A program made the translations under genes and the position numbers. The notes beneath the pieces were generated by a model that saw only the letters and a program-made list of their open reading frames with translations, was not told the DNA's origin and did not search any database. From contig NC_079487.1 of NCBI RefSeq assembly GCF_020520425.1, forward strand, positions 127,246,385-127,310,384: DNA of 64,000 nucleotides. Direction: 5' to 3'. The stretch comes from Spinacia oleracea. Lineage: Eukaryota > Streptophyta > Magnoliopsida > Caryophyllales > Amaranthaceae. Positions 21,753 through 32,305 of the stretch are shown one piece after another; the first letter of the stretch is position 1, and each line of letters starts with the position of its first letter.

Positions 21753-22033
21753 AGAACATAAATTGGTTGAAAAAGAACATTTTCAGAACTTAAAAGAACA
21801 AGAAAAAATATAGATCTGGTTTTAAAGTTCATCAAAGGTTCGTCGTTTTATTTTTTAATTAGAACATAAATTGGTTGGAAAAGAACATTTCCAGAACTTA
21901 AAAGAACAAGAAAAATTATAAATCTGGTTTTAAAGTTCATCAAAGGTTCGTCGTTTTATTTTTTAATTAGAACATACTGTAAATTGGTTGGAAAAGAACA
22001 TTCACAGAACTTAAAAGAACAAGAAAAAATATA
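21753..22033. repeat. 108 bp tandem repeat, about 2.6 units
   Basis: Units start at 21753, 21861 and 21969 with AGAACATA...TTGGTTG and share CAGAACTTAAAAGAACAAG. Units one and two are near-identical. Confidence 0.85.
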
Positions 22034-22280
22034 ACTGCTTTTTATATTTGTACCTTTTGTCTGATTTGTCAATATTAGTGTTCTTTTTGTTAGTGTTCTT
22101 TTTGTTAATGTTCTTTTTGTTAATGTTCTTTTTTTTACGGTTTTTATTTTTGTTGCGTTTTATTGTTATTTATGTGCGTTTTGGGACAGGTGCACCAAGA
22201 GCACCATGCACACCCCTGCACAATCTGAGCGTTGCGTCGTAATTAGGTTGTCATTAAAGATATAAATTTTTGTAGTGTAT

Positions 22281-23313
22281 ATATCTATTTTCAATCCCAG
22301 CCCCAAAGTAAAAACTAATCTTGTCCGTCTAATTATTTGACTTAATATTTTTCAAAAAGATAATTTTTCTTTAAAAAAAAAAAAAAATCACAATTAAAAA
22401 AAATAATTACTGCATTCATATTTATATGTTGAAAGAACCACTTTTATACTTCCAGAATCTTGCATCTCCACTGATGCATTTCCTAAATATCTCCTTTAAC
22501 ACTCTGCACCTTCTTCAATTTTTCTATCACTATTTTTTTTTTACTCCTCATATTATTTATAAAATCGTAAATTTTTTCACGCTATTGTGAAATCGTAGTA
22601 ATGTTTTAATTAACATTTAAAAACAATCCGGATTTTGAATCACATGGTATAAGAATGGAAGCAAGGAAAAGATGGAGAGGAAGAACTCAATTACATCAAC
22701 AAAAAAGAACGAAGAAACTGGAATTTTTTTATTACTGTTAATTTTATTTTTATTCCTTAATATATTTTAAATACAAAGTCACTTTTTTTTTTTGAACTAT
22801 GAAGTCAACCTAATCAATGGTCTTGATTTAGTATTCGAAATTCAACGGTTCTGATAAAAAAATAACAATAGCTACAAATTTAGTGTAGCCATTGTAAAAT
22901 CTTCCGTTAATTAGAATATATGAATTGAAATAGATTATCCTTTATCATTAATACTCCCCGTCCCGAAATACTTGAAATGGTTTGACCGACACAATGTTTA
23001 ATGCATTGATTGACTTCTTATTTAATTAGATGGTAGTTGGTAGTGAGATTTTTTTTTAATATAGGTAGTGAGATGCGTGCACAAGCTAAGTCTACACGGT
23101 ATAATATTTTATTTTTATATTTCATTACAAAATCACTCATCACATCTATATTATTACAAGATCATCACTTCGACATATCCATATAAAAAAAAAAATAAAA
23201 AAAAAAAGTAAAATTACACATTACACATTACACTCCAAGCTAAGGGTCTCCAACCCATTAAATAACTTTACAAGATTTTGCATATGCATGTAATATTTAC
23301 CACTCCAACCATT
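22281..23313. other. Intergenic, nothing firm
   Basis: AT-rich DNA with oligo-T and oligo-A runs. A lone Stowaway-like end (ACTCCCCGTCCCGAAATACT) lies near 22953 without a clear partner. No gene. Confidence 0.4.
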
Positions 23314-23943
23314 TTAAGCTCTCTTAAACCTAACCAAAAGTGGTTGCTCTCTAATACCCAACAATCTCCTCCCATCACCCTCAACAAAAACACCAACATC
23401 TCCACACATCACCTTACAAGTGTTGCAAACACTAGGGCAAAACACAATCTTATAATCAAACCTTCCACTTCCGGCCTTCTGTATCTTAAACCAATTACTA
23501 ACCGTTTCGATGCCTGGATTCCCGGTTTGTCCTCCGAACCCCACGTACCGCCTTCCGGTGGCTTCGTCGAAGGTTAACTGCCAAATAAAGGACGGGCCAG
23601 ATGGCACGCAGAGAGGGACGGCATCAAAGACTAAGTTAAGATCAGTAGAGACATAAACTGTTCTGTCATTAGGGTTGACCGGGTACAACTCAAGAGGTAT
23701 GCCATCTTCGACTTCACGGCTATCTTGGGCCGCGTTGAGTGGACATAGTTCAGTGGCGTTTCTTGGTGATACTGTAAGTCCCCCGCCTCGGCCGCGGACT
23801 ACCGGGAGAATGTAGTAGTTGGAGCTGGAAAGAAGAGGGTGGCCGTCAATGTCGAGCACCGCCGGGTTGGCAGCGGTTGTGGTGTGAAGAGATAGGGAGA
23901 AGAAGAGGAAGATGATGCTAGTTGAGAGGATAAAGTGAGTCAT
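23314..23943 (-). CDS. Kunitz inhibitor, miraculin-like, six cysteines
   Basis: An intronless gene of 209 codons. The signal peptide (MTHFILSTSIIFLFFSLSLH) is followed by the Kunitz signature VLDIDGHPL...SNYYILP. Cysteines occur at LCPLNAAQ, PLCVPSG and in FCPSVCNTCKVMCGD, six in all. The loop after the first cysteine (DSREVEDGIPLELYPVN) differs from the HEVSNGLPL loop of its relatives and is more acidic, so inhibitory specificity may have changed. A GPSF insertion extends the second-cysteine region. A TATA-like sequence lies about 90 bp upstream. Confidence 0.95.
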   Translation of the reverse strand: MTHFILSTSIIFLFFSLSLHTTTAANPAVLDIDGHPLLSSSNYYILPVVRGRGGGLTVSPRNATELCPLNAAQDSREVEDGIPLELYPVNPNDRTVYVSTDLNLVFDAVPLCVPSGPSFIWQLTFDEATGRRYVGFGGQTGNPGIETVSNWFKIQKAGSGRFDYKIVFCPSVCNTCKVMCGDVGVFVEGDGRRLLGIREQPLLVRFKRA

Positions 23944-24028
23944 TTTGTGAAATTTTGGGGTTGTTTGACTTTTAGTGTCGTGGATAAATTAAATGTGGGA
24001 TGAGAAATAATTAAGGATTTAGAAGTGG

Positions 24029-24038
24029 GTATATATAG
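24029..24038 (-). promoter_or_regulatory. TATA box of the Kunitz gene at 23314
   Basis: CTATATATAC on the minus strand, about 90 bp upstream of the start codon. Confidence 0.6.
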
Positions 24039-24684
24039 AAAGTGTTAATGGGATTATGAACACAAGATAAGGTGTAGAAAATGGTAAACTACTTACACGT
24101 TATTGTCAATAATTGGAGTGTTGGACTGAATTTACTAATTTGAACGTTACACTTGTTTTTTTAATCTTATTGAAGGTTTGAAAAAACAATAATTATTACT
24201 ATAATATGAATTGAAAATGGTTTGTTGCGTAAGAATTTGAGTATATACTTTGATTTGGGGATAAGTGGCCAATTCAATGAGGTTGCACTGGAAATACGTT
24301 CTTAAAAATAAGGGACACGCGAACAAAACAAAATTGTCTAGAATAAAATATTAAAATTGTTGCTTAGCTTTTGATTAAATTTATAGAAAACTTTGCGCGT
24401 TTCTTGTTGGTGTAAGTTATGTGGCGTTAACAGAAATGAAATAGAGTATATTGATAAAAAAGAATTAGAAAAATCAAAACTATATCCACAATCATACAAA
24501 TAATCTGCCATCTATCAACATGGCAAATAATCATATAATTCGTATATGTATCTTATTAGTTTTACTTCCTTCGCTTCACAAATCAATGTTTTTCATTTAT
24601 TTTGATAAATGGATTTAAGAGAGTTGTTTTATGTAAGTATGCCCGTGGCCTCGGGCTTTATCGAGAAAATTATGAATCAAATTA

Positions 24685-24829
24685 GGCTATGTTATGTTCA
24701 CCTTATTTCACAGTAAATAAGTTCAGATAAAATAAATTAAGGAAAAATAAGAGTATCACTAAAATAAGTTTTAATAAGTTTAGATAAGTTTAGTAAAATT
24801 AAGTGAAAATCAAGTGAATAGAACACACC
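24685..24829. mobile_element. Possible small MITE
   Basis: The arms GGCTATGTTATGTTCACC and GTGAATAGAACACACC are imperfect inverted repeats. The interior repeats AATAAGTTTAGATAAGTTTA. It is similar in style to the MITE at 14962. No clear target duplication. Confidence 0.4.
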
Positions 24830-25162
24830 TACTATCAACTTCACATATTTACTCTCACATTCTATTATTTAAATTAGCAAAAAGACCAAACTATCAACTT
24901 ACCTACATGCTTTCATTTTGCATTATACTTAATAAAGTGAAAAATATTATATGGGGAAATCTTGTAGGGAGTGGTAGGGAGTATTTCGCAGAAATTCAGA
25001 ATTTTATTCATATGATAATGACATTATTTAAAACGGAGCTGAGATAGAGTAACGCATGAAACTTAAAATGGAGATACTTGACCAACAACGTAAAGGTAAT
25101 ATTCCAATAAAGTAATATTTCAAGCTTTGATTTATTTTTATTTTTATTGTGACGGGGATTTA

Positions 25163-25811
25163 TCAAGCTCTGATGAAGTTAACCAAAAGAGGCTGATCAT
25201 CCCTCCGTAAACCCAACAATCTCCTCCCATCTTGTTGTATGAAAACACCAATATCACCACACAACGGCAAACAAAAGTCACAAACACCTGGACAAAACAC
25301 AAACTTGTAATCATATTCCCCATTTCTGGCTTTCTCTATCTTAAACCAATTACTAATGGTCTGTATGCTTGGGTTACCAATTGTACCCCCTATCCCTACA
25401 TATAAACCTTCACTCATCTCGCCCTCGGTCAACCTCCACACTGTTGATTCCACGCATATGGTTGCGACATCAAATACGACGTTAAGGTCAGTGTTGAGTG
25501 GGATTTTTTGGTATTGAGTGTTAACGGGATAGAACTTAAGAGGTAGGCCGGCCATTTGAGACTTGGAGGTTATCTTGACCTACGTAGGCGGGTGGGCATA
25601 ATTCAGTACCGTTTTTACGCACCAAAGTTAGGCCTCCGCCTTGGCCTCCGATCACTGGGAGGACGTAATAGTTAGTGTCCGCTTGAAGAGGGTGGCCATC
25701 GATGTCAAGGACGGTCGTGTCAGCGGCCGTGGTGGTGGTGGTGGTGGTGAGGGGAGAGAGACAAACCAAGAGTATGATGGTAGCAGTTGAGAGGATTATT
25801 GAGTAGGTCAT
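25163..25811 (-). pseudogene. Kunitz inhibitor, miraculin-like, frameshifted
   Basis: A sixth member of the six-cysteine group. The 5' frame (25536-25811) gives the signal peptide (MTYSIILSTATIILLVCLSP), a Thr run and VLDIDGHPL...TNYYVLP. The 3' frame (25163-25555) continues LPLKFYPVN...CVESTVWRL...FCPGVCDFCLPLCGD. The two frames meet at SNG|LPLKF, where the DNA has GGCCGGCC and the paralogs have GGCC. A 4 bp tandem duplication therefore shifts the frame. The rest is well conserved, so the lesion looks recent, or it could be a sequencing error. The TATA box at 25851 is intact. Confidence 0.88.
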
Positions 25812-25850
25812 TTTTGTGGAATTGTGTGGCTAATTAGAAACTTAAACTTG

Positions 25851-25859
25851 CTATTTATA
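25851..25859 (-). promoter_or_regulatory. TATA box of the frameshifted Kunitz gene
   Basis: CTATAAATA context on the minus strand, about 45 bp upstream of the start codon. Confidence 0.65.
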
Positions 25860-26039
25860 GACTCATTAACATGTACGGTTGCGAATTAAGATAGTTGAGG
25901 TTAAGCAGATTTGAACCTAAGACCTATTGTACACAAGCCCTCAGTTTTAACTAACAGACCAAAACATCATTGGTACAACATGATAATTACGAAGTACGTA
26001 GTAGTAATTACCAAGGACTCAAGGAGTATTATATGTCAT

Positions 26040-26059
26040 TGATGTCATCCAAATTGGAC
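26040..26059. promoter_or_regulatory. Conserved Kunitz upstream motif (copy 2)
   Basis: TGATGTCATCCAAATTGGAC, about 230 bp upstream of the frameshifted gene, matching the copies at 17138, 41020 and 48626. Confidence 0.45.
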
Positions 26060-26689
26060 TATCGTATCGTATCGTATGTACGGTACATGCGGTTTTTTTC
26101 TTTTGGGATCTTATTATTATTATTCATAATTTGAGAGAATCTTGTAATTTATTTCCAATACGTATTTCAAAATATGTTCACGTGGGATCTTATTTTTTTT
26201 GTATCAATGTTTAGTTAAACAATATTAAATTTTTATATTTATTTAACGTACGTATTTAAAGATATTTATGTTTAAATATTGAGTTTAAACGGGTTAAAAA
26301 ATTAAAAGGAGACTAGTATTTAAGAACGAAGACATCGGAGTATTAATTTTGTTGTAAACTTGATCCACAATCTCTTAATTAAATTTGCTAGTATAAAATA
26401 AAGGTTGGAATACGGATAAGTTACCCAAAATGTTTAAAGTTATCCGATATAATGTAAAAATAATTAATTACAGTTGGGTTTGTGGTTTTTTTTTACGGTT
26501 TTCCTTTTATAAAATTAAAAATTTATTTCTTAAAAACCAAAATAATGTTTGACGTGTAACCGATGTAATTTCAAACATATACGGAGTATCTTCTCTATTG
26601 CATATTTGGCTAAAAAGTCAACATATGGCTTGGGTTATACGTTTCCTATAGAAATAAATCTAGAGGCTCCTACTTGCTCTAATTTTTTC

Positions 26690-26895
26690 TACGTTTGGTA
26701 TCAATCAATTTGAATCAATTTCGACAATTTCCTAACTCTTCTCATAGTCATATATGATTGATGCTCTCGTCTTGCAACAAGTGCATGTATTTACAAAATT
26801 ACGAAGTAGAAAACAATTTTATCCTAGTTTTTGACGTGTCGTGAATGTATTTTTCAAAATGATAGCAACAACTACGTTCATGTCTAGAATAACCC
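26690..26895. repeat. Diverged copy of 28355-28490 plus 40915-41020
   Basis: Shared blocks in the same order: TTTGGTATCAATCAA, GTCTTGCAACAAGTG, TTTTTGACGTGTCGTGAATG (the other copy reads CTGACGTGTCATGGGTG) and CAACTACGTTCATGTC. The second copy is interrupted by the Copia element at 28657-40800. It probably marks an old segmental duplication of Kunitz flanking DNA. Confidence 0.6.
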
Positions 26896-26950
26896 TTAGT
26901 TAAAACCTAATCTAGCTATGTATATATTCTGAGAAAAAATATTTCTCACA

Positions 26951-27190
26951 TGGTATCAGAGCCAGCGTAGCACAAAGGTTATATACGTCAAGCCCTACAG
27001 TATGCGTATCAAGGTGTTGTCCAACAACCTTCGTAATGTCGGAGTCCCCGTGTCAAACGACCGACTGTCCAACATTCATAAAGTGTACCTCTCCCACTCT
27101 TTGAGGAGGTTCGGACTATGTTGGAGCTTGAAGAGGATTCCCTCACCGACAACAGCAACTCTAGTATTACCTTTGAATGTGCTCTTTTAA
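26951..27190 (+). mobile_element. Copia-type LTR element fragment
   Basis: TGGTATCAGAGCC at 26951 is an initiator-Met primer-binding site. Shortly downstream a gag-like segment (LSNNLRNVGVPVSNDRLSNI) resembles the Copia UBN2 region. Only this 5' fragment is seen. Old and incomplete. Confidence 0.5.
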
Positions 27191-28651
27191 ATTCTCATTA
27201 TAATGAATTTGTTGGCCATGATCAAGCACAAGATTAGTTTTACACTCTATCACACCCCTTCCCCCAACACGAAATCCCTTTGGGTTTGAAGTGTGGTGCA
27301 ACATAGACCTCTTCATACCTAGCGCGGAATATTTCACTTTGAAAGAAGAATTGAATGAGATTAATTTGAACCCGTGATCAAACTTTGTGTCACGCTGGCT
27401 ATGATACCATGTCAAATAACCAACTCAATGAAAAGGTTAAGCTGATGGTTGAAGCCCCAAAGACCAAGTTTGCTTTTATACTTATCAATTGTATACTTGA
27501 ATTAGTCCAAGTATATATAAAACATACAAAGTGTATGCTAACGTATTTGGAAACCATGCATGCCATGTAATTATTTGAGTGATATATAATCAATAATTTC
27601 TCCGTTTTGTTCTCCAACATCATTTGATGTTTCACGTTTATCAATGTAAATATTTAGCCATGAATATCTCTAATTATACATTAGGTGAAACTATAAAGAT
27701 CGATATTTTGAAAATATATATCGAGAAAAACCTAACAAGATCTGACATGACTATATAATTAATTATTTATAAATAACAAAAAAATGATAAATTGAAGAGA
27801 GCGTGAATAGTGTAAAATTGCAAATGGTGCAAGTATAAAGATAAAAATAAAAATCTCGAATAATGGTAGGCCATGTGCCCCACCATGCCCATGCTAACTA
27901 GATCCACCAATGCATTTAACATGGTTGCATGAAATGAAATTCTTTGTTTTACCAAATGAAAAATTATTGATAGAAATGAATTCCTTCAATAGCACTTTTT
28001 CTTTTGAAAAAAATAAAAATTTAGGGATTAAGGATTACATATTTTTGTAAAATTTTGGATAAACATTATTCAAGTTAAATCGAAATTCGGCAAAAGATAG
28101 CCAGTCTTTCGCTAAAATTTACGAACACGATTTCTTGCATGTCACAATATTTTTTAAAGGTGGTTTTTCACAAATATTAATTTTTTAATGTGGTTTTGAC
28201 AAATTTTTGTATGACATGTGCATAGTCATCCCTTGAAAATCAAGTCAATCATCCTAATCAACAATAGGTGGTCTCTCACAAAAATAAGTTATAAAACAAT
28301 TTTTTTTTTCTTGAGCTAAAATTAAGTTGAAGTTAAAAACTAATGTCCTTAATTGTCGTAAATTTGGTATCAATCAACTTAAAGCAATTTGGACACTTTA
28401 CTAACCATTCTCAACGACATATATTATTGATATTGTGTCTTGCAACAAGTGTGTTTACATTTACGACAATTCTCACAACAAAACACAATTTCATTAAAGA
28501 TGAAGTGTTTATGACAGGCTCAAATCCCGTCATTTATGACGACAGAGTATTTAGGCTTTTCATAACTTGGCCCAAAAAATCTAATGTGTCAAATGATCAC
28601 TAGCTGTGAGTCTGTGATATTTGCGACTGAATAGTCAATTATGACGATCCT
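27191..28651. other. Intergenic with LTR-like scraps
   Basis: GGCTATGATACCATGTCAAA near 27398 looks like an LTR/primer-site junction on the minus strand, but no partner was found. The rest is AT-rich and without a gene. Confidence 0.35.
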
Positions 28652-28656
28652 CTTTC

Positions 28657-28871
28657 TATAGAAACTAAGCGCAAGCATGAAGATATTTTGGAGAGAATTA
28701 TCAGTTTTCCATTAACTGAATCTCGTGAGAAAGAAGAAAAGAGAAAGCAGTAGTTTAAATACAACAATACTACAAGCTTAGCCTAACAACTTGCTGACTA
28801 GGACTAACAAACTTGTAACAACTTTTGTGTAAGGAAAATAAATCAATAACCATAAATAATCAGCTCCTATA
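28657..28871 (-). repeat. 3' LTR of the Copia element
   Basis: 215 bp, starting TATAGAAACTAAGCGC and ending CAGCTCCTATA on the plus strand. No difference from the 40586-40800 copy was seen on reading. Confidence 0.92.
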
Positions 28872-29384
28872 CTCCCCCTTCAAGCTGGACTTTAGATAAA
28901 AGTCCAAGCTTGGCAGACAAAGAGTGATGTTGAGAAGAAGCCAAAGGCTTTGTGAGCAAATCTGCAAGTTGTTGAGAGCTTGATACATGACTAGTGTGTA
29001 TGAAGCCAGCTTCTACCTGTTCACGAACATAATGCATATCCCTTTTGAGATGTTTGGTTTTGTCATGGAACATGGGATTCTTAGCTAAGTGTTCAGCTGA
29101 AGTATTGTCACAGTACAAGGTGATGGGAAGAGGAATGTTGACCTGAAGATCTTCAAGTAAGCCTTGTATCCAAACAAGTTCACTAGCTGTTGCTGACATA
29201 CTTCTGTATTCAGCCTCAGCTGATGATTTGCTGACACTTCTCTGTTTTTTTGTTTTCCATGAAATTAAGTTAGGACCAAGAAACACAGCATATGCACTGA
29301 GAGATCTACTGATGTATTGACAGGAGCTCCAATCAGCATCACTGTATGCTGACAATTGCATATCAGAACTTGATGAGTACCATA

Positions 29385-32305
29385 CACTACTAGAAAAAGG
29401 GTTTATAACGACGAACTTTTTCGTCGTTATAAGGCCAAAAAGTCGTCGTTAAAACCTTTAACGACGAACCAAGTTCGTCGTTGGTTTTGTCGTAACAGCT
29501 TCCGACGTTATTAGTTATAACGACGATGTTCGTCGTGAATTTTAAACGACGAAATCATGTGTTCGTCGTTACTTATTAACGACAATATACTTCGTCCGTC
29601 GTTAACTTATTACGACGACTCAATTTCTTGCCGTTATTAATCATGAAATAACGTCGAACAAATAGAAAATAATGACCAACTAAGTTGACGTAAAAAGAAG
29701 TTCAAATAGTAAGCGAAATTGAATTAGCATCTAAAAACAATAACACCGCTTAAAATATTTCATTACTGATTCAAATCAAAAGTAACAAATTTAAACGATT
29801 CGTATAAAACCAATAGAAAAAATAATATTTTTATTAATAGCCAAAATATGGAAATACAAATTAAAGATCTCGCTCCATTTCACTAATCGAAGAAAGAAAA
29901 AAAAAGATCTAACACCCAGTCTTAGTTCTACTGTTAGCTCCACCGTCTTGTGATCAAATTGGACAAATCACCCAATACAATTATTTTTAGTACCTATATA
30001 GAGTATGTCAATACTAATACCACAAATGACTAGTATTGGCACTTGCTTCTATTTTGAACACAAGACACTTTTGACATAGACTTCTTTCTCCTACATTAGC
30101 CCGAAAATACATAATAAGTACATCAAATGATTTGGTGGTAAAAAAGCGAGTTGTTGACGGCTTGATGTCAGCTCCCTTGTTAAAATGTAAAATACCTACA
30201 AATGTAAAAGAAATCGGAAATTGTAAGTAGTAATGTTAATAGAAATAAAATATAAGATCATATACTCTGTATATAAACCATAGCATAAGTAATACATCAT
30301 GTATTCCTCTGTTTTAGACTTCAAAATTAACCAATGATGCCCAAAAGTCTACAATTTTTCCACGCTTGGAAGTTAAAAAATGGAAGAAAAGGTTCTGAAT
30401 GGTGAGCATTAGACCTGAGGAGAAATACTTGAGCAGATTATCAGTAGCCCAGTAGAATTATTGTCATTGTCATTCTAGAAATCCGGACTTCACATTGACA
30501 TCTCCAACCTGCAACAAAGCAAGTTACTTAACTCCCTATTGATTACAAAAGAACCTCCCTAGAATCATAATGGTTATTATCTCTAGAATCATAAAACTTA
30601 TTCACCACCATTCTGATTATCGAATAATAAAAATATTTTAACTTATGGAACAGAACATAAATAGCAGCATATTTAGTTATGACTAGAACATGAAAATCAT
30701 GATATCAAAATTATTTATTTCCTGAGTTAAGTTATAGGTTTTGGTAAACTCGATTTCTACGGAGTGTATTAGAATCTAACAAAATTAAAAATTCTTGATA
30801 AGGATTAATTAGATATATAGAACTTTAAATGTCATTCAAACTTTATTATCAATTGTGTACTAAGTATTATTTTTTAGAATATACGACACATTAATTTGGG
30901 GGGAATATTGGTGGAATTCGCCCGAATTGGATATGTAATGAACACTTTGCCAGACTTTCTTAACAATTAGCAGAATTAAATAATAAATTTCTACATTGGA
31001 AAATTCAAATAAACATGTTTTAAGGAACAACATTGTTTGAATTTATAAACAGAATTATGGGAATTATACTCAAACGAAATTCAATATATGACATACCAGT
31101 TTTCTCATGTCTGCTACTTTAATGGCTTCTCCTTGAAAATACCAATAGGTTTTTACAATCATGACTCTAACATGAGCTACTGATCATCATATTCATATAC
31201 TAATTTCAATTTCACAACAATTCCAAGTTTACAGCAATAACTTGTGAAGAAGATCAACAATTCTTATTCAACAATCTAACTATCACCATAAGCCAAATTG
31301 CAAGAAGTAGGACAATTAGAATTGATACCTGCACTATTAACAAATGCAGCAACATGAACTCCACCACTACCCGTAATCTGCACATGATGTTGCGGAACAC
31401 TTTGTTCTTCAGAAGACGAAGTCGCCATTAAAGAGCTCACCAATTTCTTCAATAAAATTCTACAAATCGATCAAGAATCCAAAAGAAAACCCTCAAAAAT
31501 ATGGAACAAGAATCAAGCTGCAAATTGATCTGAATTTGCAGTAACGAACAAAGAGAACGACTAATCAGTCGCAAATGAAGAAAAGAGGCTCAATCGAAAT
31601 TTCTAGAAATTCGATTGAACAGTACCCACAAAATTTGGGGAAAAATTACTCCAGATTAACAACTCTCATAACTTGAGATGCCGAATACGGTTTCGTAAAC
31701 CAGTAAAAGAAATTCAAATTAAATCCCAGGAATTAGAGACTACCAGAACTCAAAACAGTACCTTACAAGAAACTTCAAAGGAGAACCCACCAACAAAACA
31801 GGAAAAAGATAACAAATCAGGTTAAATAAACACACAAAACCCAAATCCTATAAAATAGGAAATTATTAACGGAATCAACAACAATCTGAATTCGAAAGAG
31901 TTAAGCAATGAAAGAAATCAAGACAACCATTGATTTACCTGGATCAGGTGACTATGGAATTCGATTACTGTTTCCTTCTCAATTTTAATATTAGATCCTC
32001 AAATCCTCGATTTTGGGGAAGAAGATTGAGATTGAAAAAATCAACGAAGTTGTGCAAAAGAGGAGAGATGGATACGGTGGCTAGGGTTCACCTCTAGAAG
32101 GATTAGAAATGGGTTATAATAAACTTTAAAGCCTTTGTTATCTAAGCAAAGACGACGAACAGGGAAAACAAATGAAATTCCGCTTTTTTTATTTTTCATA
32201 AAATTTAAAATTAGATTAACCGCGCCTCTATATATTAGTTATTGCGACAATATTTTCCACATTGTCGTTATTTGGTTGTCGTTAATGTGTTTATTTCTAG
32301 TAGTG
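29385..32305. mobile_element. CACTA-type element inside Copia RNase H
   Basis: Starts CACTACTAGAAAAAGGG and ends TTATTTCTAGTAGTG, with 3 bp target duplication ATA (29382-29384 and 32306-32308). 2921 bp. Subterminal repeats of CGACGAAC/GTTCGTCG mark the left end. No transposase was recognised. The right part has a leader, an ATG exon on the minus strand (31329-31428) and intron-like DNA, suggesting capture of a host gene 5' end. Confidence 0.9.
31329..31428 (-). pseudogene. Captured first exon in the CACTA element
   Basis: ATG then 33 open codons (MATSSSEEQSVPQHHVQITG, then SGGVHVAAFVNSA) ending at CAG|GTATCA, a good donor. The leader upstream on the minus strand (31429-32100) resembles a plant 5' UTR. 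The source gene is not recognised. The Ala/Ser-rich MATSSSEE start is typical of many plant proteins. Confidence 0.5.

Larger units (their letters stand above)
19864..22221. mobile_element. Nested element with 32 bp TIRs
   Basis: The left end (19864-19895) begins GTGCAGGGGTGTGCA and continues CTCTTGGTGCAC. The right end (22190-22221) is its reverse complement with two mismatches. Flanks AATATGATG and AATCTGAGC may be a decayed 9 bp duplication, which would point to a Mutator-like element, but this is weak. The interior is peppered with TTGTTCTTTT/AAAAGAACA words, has an exon-like segment at 20183 and a 108 bp tandem repeat at 21753. Confidence 0.6.
19571..22277. mobile_element. Non-autonomous CACTA-type element
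   Basis: Starts CACTACAATAAATTG and ends AATTTTTGTAGTG, with 3 bp target duplication TAT on both sides (19568-19570 and 22278-22280). Subterminal repeats are built on CGACGGG/CCCGTCG, as in CACTA elements. Most of the 2.7 kb interior is a second inverted-repeat element (19864-22221). No transposase was recognised. The MITE at 57305-57573 is a short relative with the same CGACGGG repeats. Confidence 0.8.

Noticed and set aside
19571-22277. A CRISPR-like or regulatory array from the repeated TTGTTCTTTT words
   Set aside because: Spacing is irregular, and this is a plant transposon interior with simple sequence bias.
25895-25975. tRNA-like B box (GGTTCAAATCTG) on the minus strand
   Set aside because: The A-box candidate is poor and no cloverleaf forms; at best a SINE scrap.
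27398-27660. LTR-like junction GATACCATGTCAAATAACC
   Set aside because: No second LTR, target duplication or coding region was found, so not listed as an element.
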